64,000 nucleotides of DNA, from contig CM073325.1 of NCBI GenBank assembly GCA_037043015.1, positions 18,703,001-18,767,000 on the forward strand, read 5' to 3'. Below the pieces are notes generated by a model that did not search any database, was not told where the DNA came from, and saw only the letters and a list, made by a program, of their open reading frames with translations. Source of the stretch: Bryum argenteum (lineage: Eukaryota; Streptophyta; Bryopsida; Bryales; Bryaceae). Shown here piece by piece: positions 48,231-62,435 of this stretch. How positions within the stretch are numbered: the first letter of the stretch is position 1; the number at the start of each line of letters is the position of its first letter. The translations under genes and the position numbers were made by a program.

Positions 48231-49611
48231 AGGATCCGACACAATCGCCCAGCACCAATCAAGCCGCCTGCTATAGCAAAGGTGAAGAAAGCTTCTAAGC
48301 GTTTATGGACAAGCCCGCAGGAAATGATATATGAGGAAGCGGTAGGAAGACCCGTTGAAGAAAGAAAGTACAAGGATCAAAGGATGCAGTTGGTTTGGAG
48401 GAGATCACGAAGGGCTGCATGCACTTCACTTGGACGTGGCCGTTACGCTGCTTGCTCTCTGGTTCTTGATCTGCACTTGGGACGTGGGACTTGAGACTTG
48501 GCTGTTGCATGTGTAGTCCAAGATCCCTAACCTTACAGGACATTCAAGTTTAGTGTAAATCAGATGTCAACTCCTTCCTTTCATCGTTAGTGACAACCTC
48601 GAACTGATCAAGCCGCCAAGCCTGCCCTGGAATCTGATACAATGCCATTTCTTGCTTCTGAATTACATTTCGACCCCCGACGATTGTGCACTATCCGCTG
48701 CCCCCCGTCTATCGCCATACCTCCGCAGTCATTTTTTTCGCTGCACACGCCTAAGTTAAGGAGAAGGAGGAGATTGGGGCGTTCCTCCACCTCGCATTCA
48801 AGTTAAGGCTTTCTCCCTACATGATTGGGAGAAAGGGCTCATCCATCGGGAATTCTCCATGCCTTAGCCATATATGATATGAAGACGACAAGCGACTAAG
48901 TATTGGTGAATATACTACTTCGTCGGTCGTTCATGGTTGGCATGTAGAAAGCCGCTGCATTTCGGAAGTAAAGAAATCTTCGATGAAGCTGATCCACTGG
49001 TGAATTTGTTCCGTGCCTTGTCTCAAGACGGAGTCTGATGACAGTGTGGAGTCCAACAACTTCTTTCATCTGTTCAGCTTAAACATTCAAGCTCCATGCA
49101 AGGTCCAGAGGGGTTAGTATGCACATCATTGTATTAGACTTTCAATACGATCTGTCAAAGACTTATACTTCTCAACCGGTTGATAGCTAAAAACGAATTT
49201 TCTTAATCACTATTCAACATTGTACATGTCCCGATGAACATTCTCATTCCACATGTATCCTTCTGAACTCTGTGTGGAAGCCTGATTCTATCGCTTTTGC
49301 TGTCGAGATTCCAAAATTTCAGTTTCCAAATCTTTCCAAATTCCAAATTGTTCATTACTTCCAAATTTGAAAAGTGGGCACCTCAATAGAAACAATAAAC
49401 ATAAAACCACAAAATAATATGATATTGTAGAATCTGCAGGTCTATAAAGCTACTTCACTTACAAGCTCGGATTCAAATATACTTATATCCATTGATATCA
49501 AATTTCTCATTGTTTTTAGTGTGATCTTCTAGGCTTTGAACTGACATTAATATATTATTGATTCGAAAAGACCCTCACACTCACATCGCAGCAAGTGTGC
49601 AACTAACAAAA
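48231..49611. other. Intergenic between QCR8-like exon and NME7
   Basis: GC-moderate to about 49100, then AT-rich. No gene recognised. A minus-strand open stretch at 48608-48790 is not supported. The NME7 promoter should lie just before 49612. Confidence 0.45.
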
Positions 49612-52600
49612 ATGGTATGTAGTCTCATGTTACATCACCAATCAAGTTATCAAATGTTATAAACATCTAGGTATCATTAAGATTTAATGATAAGGATTTC
49701 TTTTTTTGTGATATTAGGAGATAAAAAATGATGGCGCAAGATATGCATTTATTACAAGATGGCATGACCCTATGACAGATATCATATGGAAGTATCAATT
49801 TATGTATCACACAAGTGATCGATCTATTGAAATGGTGAGCTTACTCTACATAAGAAGCAATTTGTTATTGATAAAACTACATCTTCAGTATATTTGAGAT
49901 TGTCATTCAATTCGCAATAATAGAATAATCTTTGCAATGATGATAGGAATGATTAAGACTCATGAATCATTTTCTAATTAAACTTAAAAGGGAATTGGTG
50001 ATAATTTAAAGTCTCTTCTCTTGTCACAATGTCTTGGATACTATGTTTGTTGAAAAAAGTGTTTAGCACATTAACATAAGAAACTTGCCTTTAAGTTGTG
50101 TACAACAAGCATACACGAAAACATAACTACATCTCTAAAGTGTAGTACATAAGATTGAGAATGAATATAATTTTTACAATAACATTGCGATAAGTGACCA
50201 TGACTTTGACCACAAAATATAAACTTCATGTCTTATCATGAGACAAATTTGTATGTTGTGTAGTTTGATATAAAGAATCAAAAGACATTCTTGAGGCGAG
50301 TAGCATATCCTGCACTTAGCCTTGAACAACTTTATATAGGCTCCACTATTTTAGTTTATACACGCCAACTTCTCATTGAGGATTATGGTGATGACTTTAC
50401 ACGTAAAAACTTGCGCGGGCTACAAGAGACGTACACTATCTCTCTAACTCATTTTCCCTCAAATAACATATGTAAACTTTTGAAACATAATGTGTATTTA
50501 AATTTATATGAAGTCCCTTAGTCTAACTCCACTACAATTCAAGTACTTCTCAATAAATTCAAACATATTAAAAAACTAAACTCACGTGTATATGTTTGTT
50601 TGCTTATAATAAATAGAACGTGCGCCATGATAAAGCCTGATGCGATATGCCATGCTGGAAAGATACTAGAATGCATTATAAGCAATGGGTTGCTTATTAA
50701 GCACATGCGTATGTGTCAACTTTCACGGAAGCAAGCCGAGGAGTTCTATGAAGCTCATAAAGGAAAGCCCTTCTACGAGTGAGGCTAATTTCCTACCACG
50801 TATCATTCCAACCTTCTTACGTCACAAGCTACATTTACCTTGTCATACCAATCAATGCTAAAATGTACATATGGCTTGCATGTCAACACCCAATTTTATC
50901 AAAACTATAGCAAGATTCTTATTTTAGTTTCAATAAGTTTTAATCACCATACTATTTCTTATTTCATTGGGATATTAACGTTTGTTGCATATACTACTTT
51001 GTATTTACTTTGTTTGCATTTTGCTTCACAGAGCCCTAATTTTGTTAATTTCAAGTGGACCCGTGATCGCTATGGAACTTATAGGGGAGAATGCAATTTG
51101 TAGGTGGAGGTTGCTCCTTGGTAAGTTGAACGATGAGTTGTTTCTAGACTCTCAAAATCAATTAGTATTGTTACATATACAAGACATAAATACATATCTT
51201 TCAATGATCATCTTAATAATCTATTATTGTTTTTGTTCATTGGTTTTTATTGTGTGGTGTATGGGAACATAGGTCCTACAAGTACTGAGGTAGCTAGAAT
51301 CAAGGCACCAAGTTCTCTACGTGCTCAATTCGGCTCGGATACAACAAAAAATGCATGCCATGGCTCCGATTCCTACGAAAGCGCAAGAATAGTATGGATT
51401 CTTAATTTCTTTTGTACAACTCTATTAACACAAAACTTGTACATTCATTCATAGCTAAAATATTTGTAGATTATATCTTCCTAGTTATTCAAATTGTGAA
51501 CTAATTTTGCGGAGTTTTTTTATTCTTGGCACAAAAGCAATTGTTTGAACTCATAACATGCTCTAACTAAACTATAATATCATGTTAATGTAGGAGACAC
51601 TTTTCTTTTTCAAGTGTTGGAATTTCGGCATGTGCGCCCGGTTTAAAAATTGCTCTCTATGCATTATCAAACCCCATGTTATCATGTCAGGTTTGCCCTA
51701 ATCCCAATCACTTAAAATGCTTATTGCTTCATAATTTTGTTAACCCCTAAATTTCCTTAGAACCCGAAATGGGTTTTAAAGGTTCCCGTAGGAGAAAAAA
51801 TCAGCTAACTTTGACCATTATAATCTCACAAATGAGGAAGAATCGACGGTACGTTAGAAGACTGTCAATTTAGCTTTCAGATCTCAGGTTCAGATCTTGT
51901 AAATAATGCTTAGATTGAGATTTTTTGTGAGCTTAATGTAAAGGAAGATCAAATTTTGTAACTTAGACAATTTTGCGACAAGGAAATTTAGGGGTCAAAG
52001 TTTATATATTTCAAAACTCTCACAACTAACATACAAATTAGATGAATAGGTTGTGGAGGGGCAATAATAAATCGCATACAAGAAAATTTTGAGATCACTG
52101 CCCTAGAACTTGCCCACTTCAGTAGACATGCTGCAGCTGAGTTCCTTGAGGTTTATCAGGGAATCTGCCCGGATTATTTTGTATGGCCTCTCACTCTCTT
52201 ACTGGTTGAGTTTTTAATTATAGCCATTCAATCAAGCTAGTGCACGTTACATTATGTATCTTGTAACATAATTGTAATTTGATTTGATCACTATGAAGGG
52301 TCGCATAGGGAGAGAGTTTCATGGTGACAAGGTTGGAGTGGTATTATAAAAGGGAAAAGATAAAAATAAATAAATAAAATGGAGGTTGGAGGTGTGATAA
52401 TATATAAGTCGGAGGGATGACACTGAGGGAATGTCATTACAGTGGTTGAGCATGCATGTCTAGGAGATACAAGCACATTCTAGTCCATATCATAATAATA
52501 TATAATATCCTTTTGAATTGACAGTCAATGACACATGAGTTAGCTTCTGGAGACTTCATCATCATAGAGATTTGTGATAAGGCAAATCCTTGCGTCAATC

Positions 52601-53318
52601 CTGTAAACAAGTTTCGTGACTTTTGTGGACCGTCTGATTCTTGTGTAGCTCGAGCTCTTAGGCCGCGCTCATTGCGAGCAGAGTTTGGCATCAATAAGGT
52701 ATAACAGTCTCTACCATAAGTTGTCATAATTGAATACACTATTAGCCCATGGTGGTCAAGCCGCCACTCACAAGGTTGAAGAGGTGACATTTACAAACGA
52801 AAGAAAGAATGAGATTACATAGGGAGGAGAAGTGATGTGAAGGTGTGATGATGTAGAGGTCTAAATTGATATTATAGAGGTTGAAGGAATCACATACCAG
52901 AGGTTGGAGGGGTTTTATTACAAAGGTTGGATGTGTCCCAGGGACCCGCTTACATTCTAGTTGTGGTAATGAGAAGATGTCATATAGTGCAAAAACTTAA
53001 AATTCCTATGTGAAAAAACACATACTCAAGGACACACAGATACTACTTCTTCATAAAATTTCCAATTTCTTCGTAAATTGCTAATTGGGCTTTATGCTTT
53101 TTAAATTTTATTTACCACAATTGGTATCGTATAATAAAATTATTGGTACCCAATAGTAATAATACTTTCTCTATATTCATTTTGATACAATAACATGACA
53201 TGGCAACTATTATTTATGGTTCTTGCAGGTTAAAAATGCTGTTCATTGCACTGATATACCAGAGGACGGTGAGCTTGAGGTTGGATACATGTTCACACAC
53301 CAGTGGGAAGGAAAGTAA
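49612..53318 (+). CDS. NME7: NME7-type protein: DM10 plus two NDPK domains, 382 aa, 10 exons
   Basis: Exons 49612-49614 (ATG only), 49718-49834, 50264-50430, 50617-50778, 51032-51120, 51273-51391, 51594-51690, 52050-52180, 52525-52698 and 53229-53318 (TAA). All GT-AG, frame continuous. The DM10 domain (about 3-92) has 'RYAFITRWHDPMTDIIWKYQ', 'FDIKNQKTFLRRV' and 'YTRQLLIEDYGDDFT'. NDPK-A (about 96-220) has 'CAMIKPDAICHAGKI', 'SGPVIAMELIGENAI' and 'NACHGSDS' with the phosphotransfer-type His at 209. NDPK-B (about 235-382) has 'CIIKPHVIMSG', 'FRDFCGPSD', 'LRAEFGIN' and 'NAVHCTDIPEDGELEV' with His359. Length and order match animal and algal NME7 (about 376 aa), a component of axonemal doublet microtubules and gamma-tubulin complexes. 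In a plant this implies flagellate sperm. Coding sequence and introns are AT-rich. A TTAA-type MITE sits in the intron at 51691-52049. Confidence 0.93.
51740..51998. mobile_element. TTAA-type MITE inside an NME7 intron, 259 bp
   Basis: The left end is TTAACCCCTAAATTTCCTT. The right end, reverse complemented, is TTGACCCCTAAATTTCCTT, so the 15-bp terminus is perfect and one TTAA has decayed to TCAA. It lies between the exons ending at 51690 and starting at 52050. Confidence 0.7.
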
Positions 53319-54534
53319 TCAAATTCATGATGCAAAAAACAAGTTTCTTATCATAGTTTGAAGATACTTTTGAAGAAAGAGGCAAAACTCATATATGATA
53401 TTTATTTATAAATGTCATCTTACTTGAATATTTGTATCACTTATCACAATGAATTTATTTAAAATCTTTAGGAGTAAATGTCTTACAATACATACCAAAT
53501 AAGTCAAAAATGAATGGGGATGATATTATATGGATATATAGTTCTATGAATCCAAAATTGGCCAAGGTTAATTTATGTAGATTTTGAGAAATTAGTACGA
53601 TCATATATTCACATTTTCCTTTTATAAATGTTTTGAGAGAATTAAGCTAGAGGGACCTATAACGATTATCTAAGAGGTATAGCTTGTATCCTTAGGATAA
53701 AAAAGGGAAAATAAACTTGGCTTGCAAAGAAATAGAAAAGAAATTGTTGAAAAAAAGATAAGAATTTTTTAGTAGCACTGTATTTAGTAAAATTACTATG
53801 TAAGGTATATTATTGCTTTAACACATATGGTGAACTATAATCAACAATCAAGATATACGCACCAAAAGTTCTTAGTATGAAAATGTATATCACTCTTTAA
53901 AAACTCAAAATTGCTAAAAAGTGGCATTCTTACATTCCCTAGTTTGCAAATAAAGGCAACTCAAGTTGATTTTAGGGGCTCGGTTATGATTGAATGCTTT
54001 CAAATGAAATGAGATCTTTACACTTTCTTACCAACAGTAGTGATGAAGATTGAATACCAACCATTGATTCGAATACCACCAGAATATACACTTGCTCTAA
54101 TATTTTAGAGCAATTGTTTAAAGAAATACAACTATACCTATTGTTTAGGGTCAAACATTTGGAGCATGTAATATTTCAATAACAAAACATCACCTATATG
54201 ATACTTGAGAGCTAAAATTTGGACATGTCATTTCACCTTTTACAAAAATCTATGTTGGATTGCCTCCTTGTACCTATAGATTTTAAAAATTCTTAAATTG
54301 AACTTTTGAAAATAAGGGTGTAAGAATGTAGATATTGACATTTACTGCAATATTCAATATGAACTTTCAAAACTTTGTCACCATACGGTTGTAAGATTTT
54401 TGTGTTAATATTGAAGTGATAATTACAAGGATGTCAACATAGAACAATTCTTTTCTTTCTCGTATGACAAATTTGGCATCATTGATTGGCATTACACAAG
54501 TATTACACATGAATCATTGTCAGTATTAATCTAA
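53319..54534. other. 3' flank of NME7, AT-rich
   Basis: Nothing recognised beyond the probable 3' UTR next to 53318. Confidence 0.5.
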
Positions 54535-55890
54535 ATTTAAACATCCTTGCCTATTTTTAGCCAAAAATATATTCTCGAAAAAAGTGTGATAGATTGAAAT
54601 GAAGGTAACTTATTCAGATCTCAACTATACAAACTTACAGAAGGCTTACTGTAGATTATGTGGACCAAATAATAAGTCATGAACCCTCATAGATTGGAAG
54701 ATCGTAACTTATTAGTACCAAAAATAAACTATGAAATTTCATCATTTTTACTCTATAGTGAAAATTCTACCAGCAAAAAAATTGCGATCAAAATGTCACT
54801 AATTAGAACTTTGTTTGCTTTCATCTAAAGAACACACCTGTCCTAGAAAATCATCCAAAAAATCCATTGGCTCTTATAGTAGCTTTGCAAGGGTAAAAAC
54901 TTCCAAAAAAATACAAAGAAAAAGTAGTTCAAAACTTCCTCTTGCACTCAAACCTACGCCTTGTTCTCAAAACACCTTCATTCAAGTCAAAGTCTCTACC
55001 ACTAAAACCAAACCCTAATTGGAATCCATTCCAAAATGTAAAGTCAAAATCTAACGATGGATGAAGGAGGAAGTTGTTAGGATCCATCTAAAGAACATAC
55101 TTATGTAAAAAAGATTCATGATTTCACAAATATTTTTGATTTCACAAAATTAATTTGCAAATCTAAAAACCAAAAGTTGTTGTCACTTAAATGATGTCAT
55201 TAACTGATGCTTCATTGTATGAGTTTGCAATTTTTATCGCACAAACTAGACTCGATTTGAGACCCAACCTAAGTGTTTTTGTCAAAAAAGAACTGTGAAT
55301 GAAGAAGTTATGGCTCTTCAAAGTTTCTGCTTTTCATCCAAAATGTATCAAAACGCCTACATTTAGCCAAAAAACACATTTTCTAGAATAATAATATTGA
55401 TGAAATTGAAAGTAAGTTATGCAAATCTCACTCGTACAATCTCATAGTAGGCTTCAATGTATGTCATGTGGAACAAGTTTTGAGTCATGTAGCCTCATAA
55501 ATTGCGAAATCATAACTGATTGGTACTAAAAACATTCGACAGAATTTCATCATTTTCACTTTAGACTTTAGATGAAGAATTTGGATGAAGAATTCTTGAC
55601 AAAATCACTTTGGTATGGATCCTAAATCAAGTCTTCTGTGTGTAGTGAAGATTGCAAATCCATACATTGAAGTATAAATTAGTGAAGGCATGCATTTTAG
55701 TGAAGGTAGTGAAGGCATGCATTTTAGTGAAGGCATGCATTTTAGTTAAGGCATACATTTTAGTGAAGGCAACTTTTGTTTTTGCCTTTTCAAACATTGG
55801 GCATGTTTTTCCATTGCAAGCCAATTATTTGAAAATAAAATTAGTTTCTTGTGAAAGCATTTTAAATAGTCATGATTTAAGACGTTTTTA
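54535..55890. repeat. Degraded, partly duplicated copy of the 33028-34009 repeat family
   Basis: Left-end-like words ('gcctatttttagc.aaaa.') occur at about 54548 and again at 55362, each followed by 'gatgaaat' and 'ctca..cgtacaa' as in 33028-34009. This suggests two head-to-tail or nested copies. No intact TTAA terminus is seen. About 55670-55765 has three to four copies of a short unit 'gcatgcattttagtgaa'. Confidence 0.6.
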
Positions 55891-56902
55891 GTTCTCAAAG
55901 GGGCGGATTCTCTTGCTTTCTTCTTGGGGTACACCGATTCTCATGATTTCTCCTCTTAATTACTCCTCGGGGATCGTGGAGTAATTAAGCCATGCCACAC
56001 ATACACACAATGGCGCTTCTCGACTACCTCTTGACTAGTCTTGATTACAAGAGAGAAATGTATGAGACTTTGCTATGCACGACGGCTCGTGATACCATTC
56101 ATAATGAATCAGAATGTTAGTAAAAGACAATGTGTCGCAACATCAATTGTTCAATTTTCTAAATTATTCAACCTCTCGTTGCACAGAGATTCTTTTCACC
56201 TATCCAATACTCACCTTCCGCACTGTTCATTTAATTGTGTATAAAGATTTTATAATAATCAAACTTATTCAAGACGTGAAGGAACTTTCAAGTATTGTGA
56301 TAGAGAACTGTAAACAGTCATGTAGGAAAGGAGCTGGCGAAATACTTTATTTTTATTTCTATTCATGAAGACGCAACACCTCATTAATTCCTAATACCGA
56401 CAATTCTTGCATCCTTCCACAATGTCATACGTAGTTTTACACATCAAAGAACTCAGATCCGATAATGTCAATTTGTCCACCTTCCGTATACGGATATTTC
56501 TGCAGATATTCAATTCCAAAAACTGCCGTAAAAACAGTCTAATCGAAACTGTGTCATTCCTTTGAATTGGAAAAAGATAAGTACACCTATACTCTCCACT
56601 ACAGTATGTCAGTGAAGTGTGCGACAAAGCTTATGCATAACCAGATATGCTTTATATTGACAAAATGCACAAAAATTTCTTTCTGAAGGTTACATATCAT
56701 CGCCGTTTAAGTTGGGACACACCTGTCCCGACCATGAGATAGCATTTTCTACTTCACCTTAGACAAGAAAATTCATACCTAGGAAATATCCATACCGATC
56801 TATGAAATATGACCGCCACACTACGACATCTTTACACTTTTATGTTGCGTATACTCGATACTTTCTTCACCCAACCTTCAGAGCTTACTACTTCTTTCTA
56901 AT
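55891..56902. other. Intergenic/3' flank of the small acidic protein gene
   Basis: No gene recognised. Short inverted words around 55955-55985 ('taattactcc'/'ggagtaatta') form a small hairpin. Confidence 0.45.
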
Positions 56903-57313
56903 TCAAGCTTTGCTTCTGTCCTTTGGTGGAGGGATAAGAAGCTCTTCCATATCCTCCTTGTGGGTACTCGGCTCGGCAGCCATATCCTCAGACCATTCGC
57001 CAGCTTGCTCTGTCTCGAGCTTTTCCTCGTCTGCATGGCAAAAGTATCAGATGTACAAGTCTGGACACATATGTTCAATCCTGATACCAGAAAACTCATT
57101 GAAACAGAGTTTCAAAGACAGTTTACAACCAAATACGAAAAAAGGTTTGTACATACCTGCAATGGCTTTATCACTTAGATCGCCTCCCTCCTCACCGACA
57201 ACTTTATAAGATTTAGTGTCCTCACCGCCAGCAACATCCTCATTGCCGACAACTGGGATGGGCTCGTCTTTCCCAGTTTCAGGGAAGTCGTACTCTGGTC
57301 CAACTCCTGCCAT
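56903..57313 (-). CDS. Small acidic protein of unknown function, 94 aa, 2 exons
   Basis: Exons 57313-57157 and 57030-56903 on the minus strand, GT-AG, TGA stop. The start is the first ATG after a probable 5' UTR intron acceptor near 57354 ('cttttcag'). The protein is acidic and hydrophilic, with no membrane segment or cysteine: 'MAGVGPEYDFPETGKDEPIP', 'GGEDTKSYKVVGEEGGDLSD', 'ETEQAGEWSEDMAAEPST', ending 'LLIPPPKDRSKA'. It looks intrinsically disordered. The two exons joined in frame, a clean Kozak-like ATG context and lack of stops support a real gene. I do not recognise the family. It might be a plant-specific regulator or stress-related disordered protein, but nothing in the sequence decides this. 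Confidence 0.65.
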
Positions 57314-59229
57314 GATCTCTATCTAGAAACAACAACAATCGTCCTCCTCTCCTGAAAAGCAATAGTAACAGATCAGCTTATCAGAAACGAGACTTGCACA
57401 GTGAAAAAGGTCCACAGGTAATGTTAACATCCCGTACAGCACCGCTTGGAATGGTATGATAACCACGAAGCACTTTTCACAAACACAGGACGAAAGAAGA
57501 AAAAGGCACGACAAAGAAACAAAAGAAAGCCCAAAAAGGGTGGAAGAAACCAAAGAACTGGTAACGCGGGGAGACCTGGTGTGCGATGGTAGATGCAAAG
57601 GGTGCAGCAGCAAAAAACAAAGCAGAAAAGACGAATGGATGTGGGTAGAAAATGGGAGCCGGAAGCGGTTCTTATACTGTAGCCTGGAGGGGCAGAGAGG
57701 GAATGGGGAATGGAGGGTGGAATTAGCAAGAGCAGGGTGGAAGGGAAAGCAACGGGACAAGTGGCTGACCAGATGGCGAGGAAGGGGGTGAGTGCAGGCG
57801 GCGGCATTGCATGCGGGGGGAGGAGGCTGCCATGGCTGATCCTGCGCTTTCCACCTTTCGGCATCGCGCGTGTAACTGCGGCCTCCGCCGCGCTTGTGGA
57901 CATGCCGCCCAAGTGGCATGCTCCTCTCACTTAGACATTTATGACTGGACTGCAGCGATCCAGTACCCGCGGCGGCTCTGCTCTCACTCTCGTTCAGTCC
58001 TTCTTTCTGCTTCTGCACTTCCAAGTTCCAACTTCTTGCGGTGTGTGAGGCGGCGGCCCCTGTGCCCCACCATTCTCATCACACCACATGGGACTCTCGA
58101 CTTTCACCTTCGCATGTGCCCCAGCATTTGATCATTTGCAACCACTCTATCATGGGGGCAAAGTGGGATTTTCTATACTCCTCCCCATCTCAACATCTTG
58201 CTTTTCTTATACTCTTTTAACGCCGAGGGTCGGTTCTCTCAAGTATGAGTTTGCTCCCAATTTTTTTTCTTTCAAGGTTGGTTCTCATGTGAGCATACCA
58301 ACATGCACCATGCCCCACATGCACCTTACCTTACATTTTAGATCAACTGCGTGCCCACAAATCATCCTACCAAACCTTCTTTGGTGCTGGCGGGTGACAT
58401 ACAACCATCTTGGAACTCTTCACAACCCTTTTTTTTTTTTTTAACTTTACGTTCACCGTTTGGAACCTTTGCCATTCACATTGGCAATGGTTATGTAATC
58501 TACCTTTAGCCATTCATGAACACAAGTATCCCTACAACATGGCACAATGTGGTATGGGACAGAATATTCTATATTTTCCATACCACCTTGTAGTCAGCTC
58601 CCCAAACTAGCACTACAAGGTGGTTAGGGCTCATGGCTTCCAATGAGGAGGTTTTGAGATTTGTTCCCAAAAACCACATGCCACCGTGGTTGCTACTGTC
58701 ATAGTCTACCCACTTATAGTAGGGCTTTATATGCCTTGTTGTATAGGGTACCTTAAAGGCCCTACCGAGGGATACCATATGGGGTATGTCTTGAGCAAGT
58801 TGCACTAGCCATTGTTTCTCCAAGCAGAGTTTTTGATATGTTACAAATGTATTTCTCATTTGAAAATGTGAATTTGTTTTCAAAATTTGAAAAGGCTGGA
58901 ATATATAAGAGTGCATCCTCAAGCACCATTTGTGTTGAGAATTCCATTTTCCATGAAGAGCAGAAATTTTGAAGATCCATAGCTTCTTCATCTAGGGGTT
59001 ATTTGTTGTGTTTGATGCTAAATCAAGTCTAGTTTGGTGGTTATCGCATATTCATTTTTTAACAATGAAATTTTATGGCTTGCAATTTTGTGACAGAGTT
59101 TTGAAATATAGAACTTCGTTAACCATTGCTATCACTGAGGTAAAAAAAAAAAAAAATAATAAAATAAAATAAAAATATATAAAAAAAAAAGAAGAAAGAA
59201 GAAAGAAGAGAAAGAAAGAAAGAAGGACC
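57314..59229. promoter_or_regulatory. 5' region of the small acidic gene, then intergenic DNA
   Basis: 57314-58080 is GC-rich and probably holds 5' UTR, its intron and promoter. Long open frames on both strands there are low-complexity (Cys/Phe/Leu or Lys/Arg runs) and look like composition artefacts. 58080-59229 is AT-rich with a T run near 58430 and A-rich/GAAA repeats near 59143-59225; no gene seen. Confidence 0.5.
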
Positions 59230-60059
59230 TTAACCCCTAAACGTGGGTGAGGCCTAATTGAATCGACTGGACTTTGATTAGCCTCTGAATTATTATTTTT
59301 AAATTGCATGTGTAGAGTTCTTCTTTAGCTTTCCGAAGAGTGATCTCATGCTCCAAAACTCCTCATACTTTAAGCAATATCCACAGTCAAACTTTGATAA
59401 CACTATTTGAAATCTGCCCCAAATTGATTAAAATGCTTAAAATTCAAAAATCAACAAAAAATTGAGATTTTACTTTTTTTCAAGTTTCATATTTTCCACA
59501 TATTAAGTAGTAAGGCAATCCAATAATTTTTTATTACATGCCTTTTTAATTGTTGAAATTGGGCCTTTGTATTTGAATTTAATCATACATACATGTGAAA
59601 AATCGAGCATTTCTTCAACATACAGGTCTTACAAGGGTAAAAATTGCATGGTCATGTTCCTTACTCACCTAGGAACAAGAATTTGATGAGCCTTAAGTCA
59701 AATCTCCTTTCAATAATGATTTTTGTTGCCCCCAAAACTTTACTTTGCCATTCTACAACATGGAAAGGACTTTGTTACAGTAAGATGTACTCCCTCTGTC
59801 CCATTCTTATTGTCCAGTAGGTTATTTCCAATCTACCTTGAGAGGTAGATTTGAGAGAACTTACTGGACAATAAGAATGGGACAGAGGGAGTATTACCTA
59901 ACTTGTAAAAAAACATGTACACAATATCTTAGGTTCAAACTCCTCACCTTCTGCGAGATCACAACGGTAAAAATTGAAAAGAAAGTCTTTTCCAAGCTTC
60001 AAAAGAGGGCAATTTTGCGGGTTTTGGTTGTTTTGAGGTTACTCACCCTCCGAGGTCAA
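59230..60059. mobile_element. TTAA-type element related to 16054-17251, about 0.83 kb
   Basis: The left end is TTAACCCCTAAACGTGGGTGAG. The right end is degenerate ('ctcaccctccgaggtcaa', to 60059). Interior blocks match 16054-17251 in order ('gatctcatgctccaaaactc', 'aatatccacagtcaaa.tttg', 'tttgaaatctgcccc'). A Stowaway MITE (59788-59893) is inserted in it. Confidence 0.55.
59788..59893. mobile_element. Stowaway-like MITE, about 106 bp
   Basis: Starts TACTCCCTCTGTCCCATTCT and ends with its exact inverse to 59893, TA at each border. The centre 'gaggtagatttgagagaac' is shared with 42114-42219. The ends are better preserved than in that copy. Confidence 0.88.
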
Positions 60060-61036
60060 AGAGTTGTATCTCCTTCATTCATCAATAAATACTTCCTCTC
60101 TCTCTGAGAAACACCATGATTTGGTTTAAGCACTCGTCTCACAAATAATCCAAAAATTTGATATCAATAAGTAATCTAACCATCCAAACCGTTTTAATGA
60201 GTAATCTAAACCATCCATCCATTTTTGGCAAGTCTTGTTGTTTTTTAGAAATAGAGGGAGTTTCAACTTTAGGTATTGAGTTGGATTATAGGTAAATCCA
60301 ACACTATTTGGTAGGAATTACCGCTCCATCCAAAATACAATGGAGACATGGCCTTCAAACTAATGCAGGAGATCTTACTTGGGACTTTTATTCCTTCGTA
60401 ACTTTTGGGGCAATTTTCAACAAGACAAGGCAATTTTTCCTAGCCAAACAAATTTCAAAAAGGGAGTTTTTTAGTAGCAGTACGAGCAGGTTGAGAACCG
60501 CATTTACCGGAGTCCAGAAATATTCAGATAATTTAAAATTCCGTTTTCGTCATACTTGTAATTTAAAACCATGCAACCGACTATTCTAAATCAGGATATT
60601 ATTAAAAAACTGAAAGAGTATGGAAGATGTCCCACACCAGTACAGAATGTTCCTGTTGCACTTCGATCTCGAAGATACCATTGAAAGTACACAACGTGGT
60701 CTATTCAATGGAGTAAGTTCGTAAACAATCAGAAACTAGAACATTCTCAGGTTCGTAGTGAAATCAGTCTTCCGAAATACCATTATGTTGGAGAAAAACT
60801 GATGAGAATTGTATTGTTGAAAGAACACTTCTACACAATACGCTTGAATTGCATACTATTCGCATTAGACATAACTTAAGGTCATGTCTGTGAACTTGAT
60901 CCTACGGTAATGGATAGAGTTCTGAGTTCTCACGGCGCCAATGAGGGGGGCCGCCTACAGCATTAAGCGCATCCCACGTGACGTAGAACAATTCCATTGT
61001 CACTAATTGGTAAGGTCCAATCCCACTTCTCTAATT
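60060..61036. other. Intergenic/3' flank of 14-3-3 copy 2
   Basis: No gene recognised. Not similar to the 3' flank of 14-3-3 copy 1. Confidence 0.5.

Positions 61037-62435
<1,399 letters not shown>

Noticed and set aside
48608-48790. Possible duplicate of the LSMT-like gene's first exon
   Set aside because: A few shared words ('aaggagaaggag', 'gcca..cct') are too short and too simple to show homology.
57323-58024. 233-codon minus-strand frame upstream of the small acidic gene
   Set aside because: Composition is low-complexity (Ser/Phe/Leu/Cys runs from pyrimidine-rich DNA), overlaps other long frames, and fits 5' UTR/promoter DNA better than protein.
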